Of a stretch of 23,224 nt of DNA, positions 14,348-20,664 are shown piece after piece. How positions within the stretch are numbered: position 1 is the stretch's first letter; the number at the start of each line of letters is the position of its first letter. Source of the stretch: an uncultured Bacilli bacterium. GTDB taxonomy: Bacteria; Bacillota_I; Bacilli_A; RF39; UBA660. Both the position numbers and the translations under genes were made by a program. The notes under the pieces were generated by a model. It saw nothing but the letters and a program-made list of their open reading frames with translations. It was not told the DNA's origin and made no database searches. The stretch covers positions 1 to 23,224 of the forward strand of contig CAJUKB010000023.1 of assembly GCA_910587325.1 (NCBI GenBank), written 5' to 3'.

Positions 14348-16504
14348 TTATTCTTCAGTTGGAAGTACTATATATTTTCCTGAGTTGTTATTATTTACTA
14401 AAATAGAAGTTCCATTAATCTTGAACGCTAATGTGCCATTTCCGTAATAATTTTTAGAAGTTAATGGAATTAATTCTCCACCACTAATGATATTCGTTTT
14501 TGGATTATCATAAGTAAATACTCCTAATTGATTATTACTATTTACTCCCGCAAAGAAATTATCATATAACTCAATATAATCATAACCATTCTCATTTAAA
14601 CTCTTTCCTTGCATGTCTTGGATTTTATAAATATAATATTTTCCATCGTCTCTTTTTACTTTAACATAATCTTTATTGTAATTTCTAATTTTATATTGAA
14701 TCGCACTTGAACTTTCTGAACCATTACTTTTAGATACTAGCAAATAGCCATGAGGTCCTTTAGCAACATAATAATCTCTTAAACGTTCCATGCTGCTATA
14801 GTTGAATCCAATATGCCCCGCAACTTCACTTAAATTTAATTTAATGACTCCGAAATTACCACTTTGGTTTTCAGCAACGACTTGTAAATCCGTAACGGTT
14901 GAGAATGTAATATCATTCGTTCCTGTATAAGAATACGTATTGACATTACGATATTTTCCTAAACTTGTATTTTTCTTTAAGTCATATAAAACAATCGTTT
15001 TGTTGGTTTCATTGACTAAATCCGGATTGTCACTTATAAAAATAAATCTTTCATTAAATACTGGAATGGCTCCAACGGAACCAGGTACTTCATAATCATT
15101 GTCTTCAAAAATAGTATCCGTTGCTAGCACACAATTTTTAAGAGATGTTACGCCACTTCCAACATTATTTTTATTAGAACAAGTATAACTTCCTAAAAGA
15201 TTTGTTTTCTCTGTATTACTATAAATATAAAGTTTACCATCAAAGTAATTCATGTTACGTAAAGTCTTATTTAAATTCCCTTCGGCTTTATTGACCATTA
15301 TAGTTTTAGAATCTGTATTGTTTAGAATGTTAATCGTAAGCATTTCGTTATTTTCTTCAATACTAAAGCTTTCTTTCGTTTCTTTTAAAGTATTCTCCTC
15401 ATCATAAATACTAGTTTTTACATAATCCTTATTGCTTAATTCAATTGCAGCTTCATTCAGTTTATTTTTATCATAGAATTTTAAATACATTTTGGTATCA
15501 TTAATCAATACGGCATAATCGCTATACAATTCAACATAATCAAAAGATTCATTTAAAACATTTTGATTGTTGTAGTTGTATACTTCATATTTTCCACTAT
15601 CTAATTTTACTTTCACGTAATTTCCATTTAAGTTCTTAATCGTTCCTGTAATCGCTTTACTTAAATTCTTACCTGTTTCATCCATTACAAAGTTTCTACC
15701 ACTTTGTGTAGAAATATAGGCATTTTTCTCATTTGGGGTGAAAGCTAGATAATCATAAGTAAACTCAAGTTTGGTTAAGATTTCGTTATTAGCTATTTCA
15801 ATTACACCATACAGATTATTTTCATTTTTAGCAATTAATTTTGCATCACTGACTTTTTTGATAAGAGCATACGTTCCTTTATCCACTTGTTCTTTCATAT
15901 CGTAAAGCTTTACTTTTTCCTCTTCTTTACGTGGGTTGTCATTTATAAAAACATAAGTTTCTTCGATAATAGCGCTTCTTGTTTTAATAGGACTATTGTC
16001 TACATAAACTTTCTTTTCGACATCAAAATCATCTTCCGTACTATAGTAAGAAACGAAACATAACTCTTCGTTTTGATTTTCACAAGTATATCTTCCTATT
16101 TCTTCTTTATTTTTATTTAGGAAGATTAATACACCATTTTCATAGCGATAGTTTTCTTCTTGTACAATCACTTCTTTTGGTGGTTCTACCTCTGGCTTTT
16201 TTGTTAGTACACGAACTAAGAGGATAATCCCTACAATTAATAATATAAAAAATAAAACTGCCCCTGAAATAATGAGAATTTTTTGTTTTTTTGTTCTTTT
16301 TTTCCACCATGCCATAATCTTATCTTTTAATTTTACCTTGGTAGGTTTTGTAAAAAATTCTTCTGCCGGTTTTTCTTCTTTTATCTCTTCATGTGTATTT
16401 TCTACATTTTCATTTACTTCAACAATTTGGTTATTTAAATCACTAAGCTCTTCTAATTCTTTTGTTTTTTCTAGTTCTGTACTTTCGTTATTTTCTTCAA
16501 ACAT
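14348..16504 (-). CDS. Large membrane-anchored surface protein with two copies of the same module
   Basis: A 718-aa protein. Residues 1-50 are very acidic, 54-75 basic (KVKLKDK, WWKKRTKKQK), 75-100 one membrane helix; the rest is probably extracellular. Two related modules follow. The first begins near 118 (VLIFLNKNKEEIGRYTC, C141 and C149) and the second near 420 (KLYIYSNTEKTNLLGSYTC, C442 and C458). Each continues with a (V/I)FI.DNP block, a LYD(M/L)K block, a YGVI/FGVI segment, a KYEVYNYNNQ / KYYIYKIQDMQ segment and a YVELY / YIELY segment. The cysteine pairs suggest one disulfide per module. The acidic cytoplasmic tail could bind an intracellular partner. I know no named family for it beyond a general WG-repeat flavour. 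Confidence 0.88.
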   Translation of the reverse strand: MFEENNESTELEKTKELEELSDLNNQIVEVNENVENTHEEIKEEKPAEEFFTKPTKVKLKDKIMAWWKKRTKKQKILIISGAVLFFILLIVGIILLVRVLTKKPEVEPPKEVIVQEENYRYENGVLIFLNKNKEEIGRYTCENQNEELCFVSYYSTEDDFDVEKKVYVDNSPIKTRSAIIEETYVFINDNPRKEEEKVKLYDMKEQVDKGTYALIKKVSDAKLIAKNENNLYGVIEIANNEILTKLEFTYDYLAFTPNEKNAYISTQSGRNFVMDETGKNLSKAITGTIKNLNGNYVKVKLDSGKYEVYNYNNQNVLNESFDYVELYSDYAVLINDTKMYLKFYDKNKLNEAAIELSNKDYVKTSIYDEENTLKETKESFSIEENNEMLTINILNNTDSKTIMVNKAEGNLNKTLRNMNYFDGKLYIYSNTEKTNLLGSYTCSNKNNVGSGVTSLKNCVLATDTIFEDNDYEVPGSVGAIPVFNERFIFISDNPDLVNETNKTIVLYDLKKNTSLGKYRNVNTYSYTGTNDITFSTVTDLQVVAENQSGNFGVIKLNLSEVAGHIGFNYSSMERLRDYYVAKGPHGYLLVSKSNGSESSSAIQYKIRNYNKDYVKVKRDDGKYYIYKIQDMQGKSLNENGYDYIELYDNFFAGVNSNNQLGVFTYDNPKTNIISGGELIPLTSKNYYGNGTLAFKINGTSILVNNNNSGKYIVLPTEE

Positions 16505-16518
16505 GTTCCCACATCCTT

Positions 16519-16541
16519 ATTCTATAAATAGAATTATACCA
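16519..16541 (-). promoter_or_regulatory. Extended -10 promoter with overlapping palindromic operator candidate
   Basis: TGGTATAAT (16541-16533, minus strand) is a consensus extended -10. The palindrome ATTCTAT-AA-ATAGAAT (16519-16534) begins within it and covers the likely start site, a position where a repressor would block transcription of the surface-protein operon. Confidence 0.55.
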
Positions 16542-16574
16542 TAGGTTTTTTATTTGGGAAATGGGTAAATCATG

Positions 16575-16597
16575 AAAAAAACGAGTATATTGACTCG
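16575..16597 (-). terminator. Terminator of the YdcF-like gene
   Basis: CGAGT (16586-16582) and ACTCG (16597-16593) form a 5-bp stem with a 6-base loop, followed on the minus strand by seven T. It lies just past the stop at 16602. Confidence 0.6.
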
Positions 16598-16601
16598 AAT
16601 T

Positions 16602-17180
16602 TTATTTTGTCATTCTTTTTCTTCTTGCAACTTCTAAACTAAAATCATTCATGCTATTATGTTTAACATAATAGCTTAATAATAGTGCTTCTTGATAAAT
16701 TACTCTTTTTCCTAATAGTGTTTCTTGCCAATTTTCTAAATCTGTTTTACCATCTTTAACAGCCTTACTCCATAAAGTTGTACCTTTTAATTCTTTTTCC
16801 ATTAACTTCCTACATCTTTTCATATGAAAATCTAATGTGATTAACATAAGTTTACTATTTGGAAGAGTATAATTTCCTTTTAGTATTTCTAAAGAATACT
16901 TAAGATTTTCGTAAGTATTTTTTGCGTTAGGCTCTAACAAAATATCATTTTGTGGAATATGCTTTTCCATTAAGAATTTGGCCATTTTGATTGCTTCTGG
17001 AGTAACTCTATCTATATTTAATCTTCCTATCCCTCCAGTAACCAATATTTTTTCTATCAAACCCGCTTTATAAAGTTTTTCTGTTTCTTTTAAACGATAA
17101 GGTATCATAGAAATGCCTCCAAAAACAATTCCAACATCACAAGGAATGATTTCACTAGTTTCTTCTTTCATAAATACCAT
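16602..17180 (-). CDS. YdcF/DUF218-family protein (SanA/ElyC-like)
   Basis: 192 aa from the ATG at 17180. Family landmarks: CDVGIVFGG, YKAGLIEKILVTGGIG, the conserved acid and Asn block EPNAKNTYENLKYS, and FHMKRCRKLM. DUF218 proteins are linked to cell-envelope functions in other bacteria, but this one has no membrane helix and its reaction is unknown. The start is uncertain: ATG 17180 and ATG 17171 both lie poorly placed relative to AGAAG. The 18-codon frame just upstream has an excellent ribosome binding site and, if one A is restored, reads straight into this gene (NYDKEIIEDMVFM). The real protein may therefore start at 17245 and this copy be frameshifted. Confidence 0.85.
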   Translation of the reverse strand: MVFMKEETSEIIPCDVGIVFGGISMIPYRLKETEKLYKAGLIEKILVTGGIGRLNIDRVTPEAIKMAKFLMEKHIPQNDILLEPNAKNTYENLKYSLEILKGNYTLPNSKLMLITLDFHMKRCRKLMEKELKGTTLWSKAVKDGKTDLENWQETLLGKRVIYQEALLLSYYVKHNSMNDFSLEVARRKRMTK

Positions 17181-17188
17181 ATCTTCTA

Positions 17189-17245
17189 TTATTTCTTATC
17201 ATAATTTAGTAAAATGTCTTTATATTTTGTTTCGAATGCTCGCAT
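17189..17245 (-). CDS. 18-codon ORF: leader peptide or frameshifted start of the YdcF-like gene
   Basis: MRAFETKYKDILLNYDKK, with AAAGGAG eight bases before the ATG and a promoter upstream. It ends at TAA nine bases before the ATG at 17180. Adding one A in the GATAAGAAATAA stretch would join it to the next gene, so a broken N-terminus is more likely than a leader peptide. It is too short to judge by composition. Confidence 0.5.
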   Translation of the reverse strand: MRAFETKYKDILLNYDKK

Positions 17246-17271
17246 GGAACTAACTCCTTTTTTATTTGCTT

Positions 17272-17299
17272 ATTATACAACAAGAAAAAAGAAAGTAAA
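17272..17299 (-). promoter_or_regulatory. Promoter of the YdcF-like gene
   Basis: TTTACT (17299-17294), a 16-base spacer and a consensus TATAAT (17277-17272) on the minus strand, followed by the strong ribosome binding site at 17260-17254. Confidence 0.6.
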
Positions 17300-17311
17300 A
17301 TAAATTTACTC
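17286..17311 (-). terminator. Weak terminator of the 81-aa gene
   Basis: GAGTAAA pairs with TTTACTT (last pair G-T) around a 5-base loop, followed by TCTTTTTT. It overlaps the -35 of the next promoter. Confidence 0.45.
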
Positions 17312-17313
17312 GC

Positions 17314-17559
17314 TTATAAATTTTTGTCTTTTTGAAGCTTTCTCACTAAGCCTTTTTCTTCTGCTTCTTCATAAGGCATGGCGATAAATTGAAAACTATT
17401 TCCATCTTTATCACAAATAGTATAAAGATTTTTTTCAGAAGAAAAAGTAATATTTGTTAATTGAGGGTTTTCTTCTAAGGAAAGAATTTTTACTAAATCA
17501 TCTCCACCAACAAGATAGTGTCGCTCTTTAATAAACTTCTCTAATTCCCAAGAATACAT
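17314..17559 (-). CDS. Small soluble hypothetical protein
   Basis: An 81-aa protein of mixed charge, without a membrane helix or a family I recognise. The middle (NLYTICDKDGNSFQFIAMPYEEA) looks like a small beta hairpin fold. The ATG at 17559 has GAGG eight bases upstream and its own extended -10 promoter about 55 bases further up, so expression as a single gene is likely. Confidence 0.7.
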   Translation of the reverse strand: MYSWELEKFIKERHYLVGGDDLVKILSLEENPQLTNITFSSEKNLYTICDKDGNSFQFIAMPYEEAEEKGLVRKLQKDKNL

Positions 17560-17614
17560 AAAATTTCCTCATTAAAAATATACTACTTTTCATTTCCTAT
17601 ACCCTCTTAACATA

Positions 17615-17623
17615 ATTATAGCA
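17615..17623 (-). promoter_or_regulatory. Extended -10 promoter of the 81-aa gene
   Basis: TGCTATAAT on the minus strand (17623-17615) is a full extended -10; no clear -35 is present. Confidence 0.55.
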
Positions 17624-17654
17624 CAAAACTATGAACTATGATTATCATTTTACA

Positions 17655-18269
17655 TCATTGTCTTTTTGGTACTTCATCTACGATATAGGTACCCTTTTCA
17701 TACCATAAATCATTATCTTCATTTAAAACACCATATAAAAATACTTCCACGTTTCTTTTTTCATACTCATGAATTAAGTGAGGTGTCGTCAAATTATTTA
17801 ATAAGCAAATGAAATCCAAATCATAGTCTGCTTCACTATTTAGAATGTAATTTAAAATTCCAAGTTTAACAGAAACTCCCTTTTTCTTTAGTTTTTCAAT
17901 TACTTTATTATGAAAACTCATAACATAAATATTTTTATTTCTATATTCATTTATAATTTTCATAAATTTACGATAAGGAAAATGACTATCTTTTATTTCT
18001 ACTAACATAATTTTATTGGTATTTAAGTCTAATACTTCATTTAATAAAGGGAGATTGTATTTCTTTTTTAAATACTTATAGGTATGTCTTCTAATTAAGT
18101 CCGTTTTAATAAACGCATTATGATTGACAACAAATTGATTGTCTAATGTCTTTCTTATATCAAATTCAAATCCAGATATATAAGGATTATCCATTGCATT
18201 TTGAAAAGCCGCTAAAGTATTTTCTTTTATGGTTTTGGTACGCAACCCACGATGAGCAATCAATTTCAT
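17655..18269 (-). CDS. Glycerophosphodiester phosphodiesterase family protein, short and atypical
   Basis: A 204-aa TIM-barrel phosphodiesterase relative with HRG at 6-8, ENT at 16-18, the metal-binding FEFDIR (E35, D37), VNHN (H50), PLLNEVLDL and VEIK (E91, K93). Enzymes of this family split glycerophosphodiesters into an alcohol and glycerol-3-phosphate. The usual HD of the second site is HN here, and the protein is shorter than the typical 230-250 aa, so altered activity is possible. There is no signal peptide, so it is cytoplasmic. AGGTGA precedes the ATG, and the gene follows the cadherin-like gene by 33 bases in what seems to be the lepA operon. Confidence 0.85.
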   Translation of the reverse strand: MKLIAHRGLRTKTIKENTLAAFQNAMDNPYISGFEFDIRKTLDNQFVVNHNAFIKTDLIRRHTYKYLKKKYNLPLLNEVLDLNTNKIMLVEIKDSHFPYRKFMKIINEYRNKNIYVMSFHNKVIEKLKKKGVSVKLGILNYILNSEADYDLDFICLLNNLTTPHLIHEYEKRNVEVFLYGVLNEDNDLWYEKGTYIVDEVPKRQ

Positions 18270-18302
18270 AAAAAAATCACCTACTATAAACTATGAGATG
18301 AT

Positions 18303-18779
18303 TTATTTTTTGTGTGGGTTCTTTTTCTTATGAAATAATAATTTAAACGTAATAAATATTAAAAGAAAACCTATAGAAGGAATGATATAAATCTTATATT
18401 CATACATAAAACTTGGTTCTATTGAAACTGGATTATCTTCTAGAAAGACGTTTGTAGTTACTTCTTCCTCTTCTTTTAAAATTTGGAAATGATATTCTAC
18501 GATATTTTTCTCATCGGTTAAGGAAATGGTAACAACAGAATTATTCATTAAGTCTTGGTTATCTTTTACAAACACAGTGATATTCTCTTCTACTTTATAT
18601 TCTAATTCTAAACGATACTCTTCCTTTTCTAATAACACGGTATATTCATTGTTTAGTCTATCAAATGGAATACTAAGTTCTCCATTTTTTATAGTAAGAC
18701 TTTCTAATTCCAAACTACCTGCCCAAACTATATAAGGAAAACAAACAAATAACAAAATTAAAAAAGCAATTTTTTTCAA
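18303..18779 (-). CDS. Secreted, membrane-anchored cadherin-like beta-sandwich protein
   Basis: 158 aa: a signal peptide (about 1-20, ending WAGS), one domain of the cadherin-like beta-sandwich type (LESLTIKNGELSIPFDRLNNEYTV, written here as LESLTIKNGELS then IPFDRLNNEYTV, to VEYHFQIL, about 23-101), a spacer, then a C-terminal helix (about 131-150) and a basic tail KKKNPHKK that would stay inside. Such domains usually occur in multidomain surface proteins; here it stands alone on a membrane stem. It sits between hemW and the phosphodiesterase gene, 11 bases after hemW. Function unknown. Confidence 0.75.
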   Translation of the reverse strand: MKKIAFLILLFVCFPYIVWAGSLELESLTIKNGELSIPFDRLNNEYTVLLEKEEYRLELEYKVEENITVFVKDNQDLMNNSVVTISLTDEKNIVEYHFQILKEEEEVTTNVFLEDNPVSIEPSFMYEYKIYIIPSIGFLLIFITFKLLFHKKKNPHKK

Positions 18780-18790
18780 GTCCTCACCCT

Positions 18791-19885
18791 CTATATCATT
18801 TTTAGTAAAATCTCATTCATAATATATAGTTTGTCCGGATTTATAAAAATATTGCCTTTTTTTAACTTTAAATCTCCATTTTTAAGAAGTGGTTTTATAG
18901 GATATGCTTCCTCTAGTTTTATTTGATATATTTTTTCAAATTCTTTCACATTAAACCCTTTGGTAAGACGAAAACCTAGCATTAAGTGATTGTCCATAAT
19001 GTCTTTCTTAGTTAGAAGTTCTTTTTCGCCTGTATATTCTTTTTTTAAATACTTAGATAGAGAACAAGTATTGGTATAACGAACTTTATCAATGTATCCA
19101 GAAGCTGAAACACCAAAGCCAAAATATTCTAAGTTTTTCCAATAGCGTAGATTGTGAATGGATTCACATCCTTTTAAAGCAAAATTACTTACTTCGTAAT
19201 GCGTGTATCCCTTTTTCTTTAAGATTTTACAAATCAATTTATAGGCTTCTGCGTCTTGATCCTCGCCCATTCGCCCTATTTTATTTAAATAAAGAAGAGT
19301 GCCTTCTTCAACTATTAAACTATAGGTACTAATATGGTTCGGTTTTAAAGATAGAATTTGTTTTAAATCTTTTTGTAGTGTTTTTTTCTCTTCAAAGGAA
19401 AATCCATAAATAAAATCAATATTGATATTGGTAAATCCTAATTCTCTACACCACTTTATTTTTTCTTTGGCATCTTCAAAGGTATGGTTTCTTCCCATTA
19501 ATTTTAATTTTTCTGAATGGAAAGATTGTATTCCGATACTTAAACGATTTACTTTGTTCCTCTTTAATATTTCTAGCATTTCTTTTGTAATATCATTTAA
19601 ATTGCATTCAAAAGTAAATTCTTGTAAATTTTTTGTGTTAAATATTTTTAAAATTTCAAAAAGTTTATGTAAGTATTTAGGAGCTAAAGAAGAGGGAGTT
19701 CCTCCTCCAATATACAGAGTATCAATTTCTTCATTATTGTAAACATCTTCTATTTCTTCTTTTAAACATTCTAAATACGCATATACCCATTTTTCATGAT
19801 AGAACACTTTGCAAAAATCACAATAGGAACAAATTGTTTTACAAAAAGGAATGTGAATATATACACCCTTACTTTCCGTATTCAT
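18791..19885 (-). CDS. hemW: HemW-like radical SAM protein (heme chaperone family)
   Basis: A 364-aa protein with the radical SAM cluster motif C15-x3-C19-x2-C22, the sequence GVYIHIPFCKTICSYCDF at the N-terminus, YIGGGTPSSL, the SIGIQSF motif and a C-terminal HemN-like domain (YEVSNFAL, HNLRYWKNLEYFGFGVSASGY). An extra Cys25 follows the cluster. HemW proteins carry heme and lack coproporphyrinogen oxidase activity, although often annotated as HemN. No heme synthesis gene is in the window. The start has GAGG eight bases upstream. The lepA-hemW linkage is widely conserved in Bacillota. Confidence 0.92.
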   Translation of the reverse strand: MNTESKGVYIHIPFCKTICSYCDFCKVFYHEKWVYAYLECLKEEIEDVYNNEEIDTLYIGGGTPSSLAPKYLHKLFEILKIFNTKNLQEFTFECNLNDITKEMLEILKRNKVNRLSIGIQSFHSEKLKLMGRNHTFEDAKEKIKWCRELGFTNINIDFIYGFSFEEKKTLQKDLKQILSLKPNHISTYSLIVEEGTLLYLNKIGRMGEDQDAEAYKLICKILKKKGYTHYEVSNFALKGCESIHNLRYWKNLEYFGFGVSASGYIDKVRYTNTCSLSKYLKKEYTGEKELLTKKDIMDNHLMLGFRLTKGFNVKEFEKIYQIKLEEAYPIKPLLKNGDLKLKKGNIFINPDKLYIMNEILLKMI

Positions 19886-19897
19886 ATGACAGCCTCA

Positions 19898-20113
19898 CTA
19901 TTTTTTTAAAGTAATTTCCTCTTCATCTTGCATGAATTCTTTTAATTCCTCAGAGATTTCATCCGGAAAATGCATGTTATTAAACACTTCACATATTTCT
20001 TCGTCTGTCACATCTTTATTTTCAAACATTTCCGTTATAACCGCCATTAAATCATTTTCACTACTAGGATGTTCTACTATCCTTTTTAATTCTTCTATTC
20101 TTTCTTTACTCAT
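19898..20113 (-). CDS. Small acidic hypothetical protein between the SpoIIID-like gene and hemW
   Basis: 71 aa, rich in Glu and Asp, predicted mainly helical, no recognised family. I start it at ATG 20113 (MSKERIEELK), seven bases after GGAGG. A farther ATG at 20134 would place that ribosome binding site inside the coding region. Its start lies 26 bases past the SpoIIID-like stop, and its initiation region would be overlapped by translation of the upstream gene if the G-tract there shortened by one. Confidence 0.75.
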   Translation of the reverse strand: MSKERIEELKRIVEHPSSENDLMAVITEMFENKDVTDEEICEVFNNMHFPDEISEELKEFMQDEEEITLKK

Positions 20114-20139
20114 ATCTATTCCTCCAAATAACAAACAAG

Positions 20140-20664
20140 TTACCTAGAACCCCCCCCCCTAGAAATTTTGTTCATTTGATTATCTATTACTTCATTTGGA
20201 ACTCCTGTCTTATATTGTCCTAAATTCTCTAATTTGTGCTCTTGAAATTTTTTCCTTACTTCTTTTGCTAAACTCGAATCCAATCTTGGCAATCTTGAAG
20301 TTAAATCATCATAAATAACATCAGGAGTGGAATCCAATATTTTGGCTATTTCTAGGATTGTAAAATCTTGTAATATATATTCTGTTGCAGAATAAATTCT
20401 TACTTTAATTTTTGCATCTTCTATAGATTTAGGAGTATTAGTATTTAAAATTTCTACTACTTTTTGATATTTTTCCATATCAATCGTAGGTAATTTCTTA
20501 TGGATAATATTATGTACGCTTACATTACTAATTGGAAAACCATTTTCTGTAGCATATTTAGCTGCTTTTCTTGTAGAACATTTAGTTTCTATGATATAAT
20601 CTACTACTATAAGAATTTTTTCTTGTAGCTCTTCTTCAGGTAAATTAGAGTAGTTCCTTGCCAT
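20140..20664 (-). CDS. Protein with two tandem SpoIIID-like DNA-binding domains
   Basis: A 174-aa protein. Residues about 14-73 (VVDYIIETKCSTRKAAKYA then HNIIHKKLPTIDMEKYQKVVEIL) and 86-144 (ATEYILQDFTILEIAKIL then DDLTSRLPRLDSSLAKEVRKKFQEHK) each resemble the sporulation regulator SpoIIID of Bacillus, which has YIVETKKTVRVIAKEF and DLTERLPEINPDLANEVKEILDYHK. The second is the closer match; the first has three extra residues in the helix-turn-helix. SpoIIID itself is a single-domain protein of about 93 aa. Two domains in one chain could bind a double site as a monomer. The ATG directly follows the lepA stop, with GGAGGAG inside lepA's end. The last codons contain ten G in a row. Confidence 0.85.
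   Translation of the reverse strand: MARNYSNLPEEELQEKILIVVDYIIETKCSTRKAAKYATENGFPISNVSVHNIIHKKLPTIDMEKYQKVVEILNTNTPKSIEDAKIKVRIYSATEYILQDFTILEIAKILDSTPDVIYDDLTSRLPRLDSSLAKEVRKKFQEHKLENLGQYKTGVPNEVIDNQMNKISRGGGSR
20150..20159 (-). repeat. G10 homopolymer at the 3' end of the SpoIIID-like gene
   Basis: Ten C on the plus strand, ten G in the coding strand, encoding the end SRGGGSR. Such tracts are prone to slipped-strand changes. Eleven G would give RGGGF and stop. Nine G would extend the frame to a TAA that overlaps the start codon of the next gene. Confidence 0.9.
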
